DNA from: Acidobacteriota bacterium
Lineage (GTDB): Bacteria; Acidobacteriota; Vicinamibacteria; Vicinamibacterales; 2-12-FULL-66-21
Reading direction: 5' to 3'
Assembly: GCA_020200195.1 (NCBI GenBank)
Contig: JAIVJE010000315.1
Location: forward strand, 1,454 to 9,790
DNA: 8,337 bases
Shown: positions 7,784-8,337 of the stretch, piece after piece
Numbering within the stretch: position 1 is the first letter of the stretch
Layout: every line of letters starts with the position of its first letter
The notes under the pieces: model-generated
What the model was told of the DNA's origin: nothing
The model's input: only the letters and a program-made list of their open reading frames with translations
Database searches by the model: none
Translations under genes and position numbers: made by a program

Positions 7784-7789
7784 CCCCCT
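7784..7789 (-). promoter_or_regulatory. Ribosome binding site deciding the TPR/peptidase gene start
   Basis: The minus strand reads AGGGGG with five bases before ATG 7778. It is the strongest Shine-Dalgarno in the window and singles out 7778 over two upstream in-frame candidates (GTG 7841 and ATG 7817). Confidence 0.7.
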
Positions 7790-7829
7790 GCCGACGGTGC
7801 CACCATGTGCGTCGCATGTGATTGACTCG

Positions 7830-7858
7830 ATTATAGAACACGGCCTCACCCGTTCAGA
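7830..7858 (-). promoter_or_regulatory. Predicted sigma70-type promoter of the six-gene cluster
   Basis: On the minus strand a perfect TATAAT occupies 7835-7830. The best -35 match at a sensible distance is weak (CTGAAC, 16 bases upstream, about 7852-7857). The AT-rich box stands out in GC-rich DNA. The expected transcript start is near 7823, giving a leader of about 45 bases before the ATG at 7778 and lying downstream of the alternative GTG start at 7841. No operator or riboswitch is evident in the short leader. The promoter is predicted from sequence only; given the poor -35 box, an activator or another sigma factor could be involved. Confidence 0.5.
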
Positions 7859-7880
7859 CGTCGCAACGGTTACCGCAGCC

Positions 7881-8337
7881 TCAGAACAGCTCCCGCCAGG
7901 TGAAGAAAAGCACTGCCGCCAATCCCTGCAGCACGCCAAATGCCGCCGTCCACCCGACAACGCTCCTGGGCGGGACGAGCGTCGCCAGGGCCAGAAAGAG
8001 TGGAAAGAGGGTGGACGTCAGGCGTCCCATGGACAGAACGCCGCCGCTGAGGAACGGCGGCACCAGGTTTACGAGGACGAAAACGCCGTACGCTGCCCCG
8101 AGCCGACGGAAGACAGGGACGACGAGCGCCGCCCCGAACAGCAATGCGCCGGTGTTCAAGGTGTCGTATGGCACGTTCGTCACGATCTGGACGAGCGACT
8201 CGGTCGTGAGCCACTCGTAGACCCGGGACAACGGCTCGAGCCCCTGGAAGCTGCGGCCCCACGCGCCGTGGCTGCGTGCCCACGCGAACCAGACGCCGGT
8301 CTTGCTGTAGAGATACGCCGTGAACAACAACATGCCC
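7881..8337 (-). CDS. PIG-V/Gpi18-like mannosyltransferase family membrane protein, C-terminal part (cut by window edge)
   Basis: The last 151 residues of a polytopic membrane protein enter from the right edge and end at TGA 7883-7881. Hydrophobic segments lie at about visible residues 59-76, 80-97, 105-121 and 127-146. The motif LYSKTGVWFAWARSHGAWGR followed by SMGRLTSTLFPLFLALATL resembles the C-terminal half of the Gpi18/PIG-V family, whose members are GT-C-type glycosyltransferases using polyprenyl-phosphate sugar donors and transferring to lipid-linked or surface acceptors. The catalytic loop normally lies near the N-terminus, which is outside the window, so activity cannot be judged. The gene is 102 bases upstream of the TPR gene on the same strand, but a promoter separates them, so it is probably a separate unit. 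Family assignment is by recalled motif resemblance; another membrane GT-C protein is possible. Confidence 0.62.
   Translation of the reverse strand, partial: GMLLFTAYLYSKTGVWFAWARSHGAWGRSFQGLEPLSRVYEWLTTESLVQIVTNVPYDTLNTGALLFGAALVVPVFRRLGAAYGVFVLVNLVPPFLSGGVLSMGRLTSTLFPLFLALATLVPPRSVVGWTAAFGVLQGLAAVLFFTWRELF

Larger units (their letters stand above)
1..7835 (-). other. Predicted operon: TPR/peptidase, DUF4159, MoxR, DUF58, BatA/VWA, DUF4175-like
   Basis: Six consecutive minus-strand genes follow the predicted promoter. Junctions are ATGA at 5247-5244, TGATG at 4446-4442, TAG-TC-ATG at 3427-3420, ATGA at 2514-2511 and a 34-base gap at 654-621. No hairpin-plus-T-run terminator is seen inside. 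Such overlaps usually mean co-transcription and translational coupling. The unit continues beyond the left edge, so its true end is unknown. Confidence 0.85.

Noticed and set aside
7779..7841. Longer N-terminus of the TPR protein from GTG 7841 or ATG 7817
   Set aside because: It would put a charged extension ahead of the signal peptide, begins at or before the predicted transcript start, and lacks the strong ribosome site found before 7778.
8041..8060. GC-rich inverted repeat CCGCCG...CGGCGG
   Set aside because: It lies inside the mannosyltransferase-like coding region with no following T-run on either strand, so it is not a terminator.

Overview
The window is GC-rich bacterial DNA in which every supported gene lies on the minus strand, so transcription runs from high to low coordinates. 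Gene content and order (a large TPR/zinc-peptidase protein, then DUF4159, MoxR, DUF58, a BatA-type VWA protein and a DUF4175-like membrane protein), together with GC-rich, alanine/arginine-heavy coding, resemble Acidobacteriota, perhaps the Vicinamibacteria, or a related soil lineage. That placement is from remembered gene neighbourhoods, not from a search, and is only moderately secure. There are no RNA genes, CRISPR arrays, insertion sequences or clear horizontally acquired segments, and almost the whole window is coding.

Layout, in transcription order. From 8337 to 7881 is the C-terminal part of a polytopic membrane protein that looks like a PIG-V/Gpi18-type mannosyltransferase, cut by the window edge. 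A gap of 102 bases follows, holding a perfect TATAAT -10 box and a strong ribosome binding site. Then comes a tightly packed gene cluster: an exported 844-residue TPR protein with a central HELAH zinc-peptidase domain (7778-5244), an exported DUF4159 protein (5247-4444), a MoxR AAA+ ATPase (4444-3425), a DUF58 protein (3422-2511), a 619-residue membrane-anchored BatA/VWA protein with a glutamine-amidotransferase-like region (2514-655), and the start of a DUF4175-like membrane protein (620 to beyond base 1). Junctions are ATGA, TGATG, TAG-TC-ATG and ATGA, then a 34-base gap, so the cluster is very probably one translationally coupled operon.

How the genes may work together. MoxR ATPases commonly pair with DUF58 and VWA proteins and are thought to act as chaperone-like remodelling factors. 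Here the ATPase and DUF58 protein are predicted cytoplasmic, the VWA and DUF4175-like proteins sit in the membrane, and the DUF4159 and TPR/peptidase proteins are predicted outside the cytoplasm. The arrangement parallels the Bat (Bacteroides aerotolerance) clusters (MoxR, DUF58, VWA proteins, TPR proteins), but with a DUF4159 protein, a TPR protein carrying a peptidase domain, and a DUF4175-like protein. The substrate and physiological role of this version cannot be read from the sequence. It is the main candidate for an undescribed system in the window.
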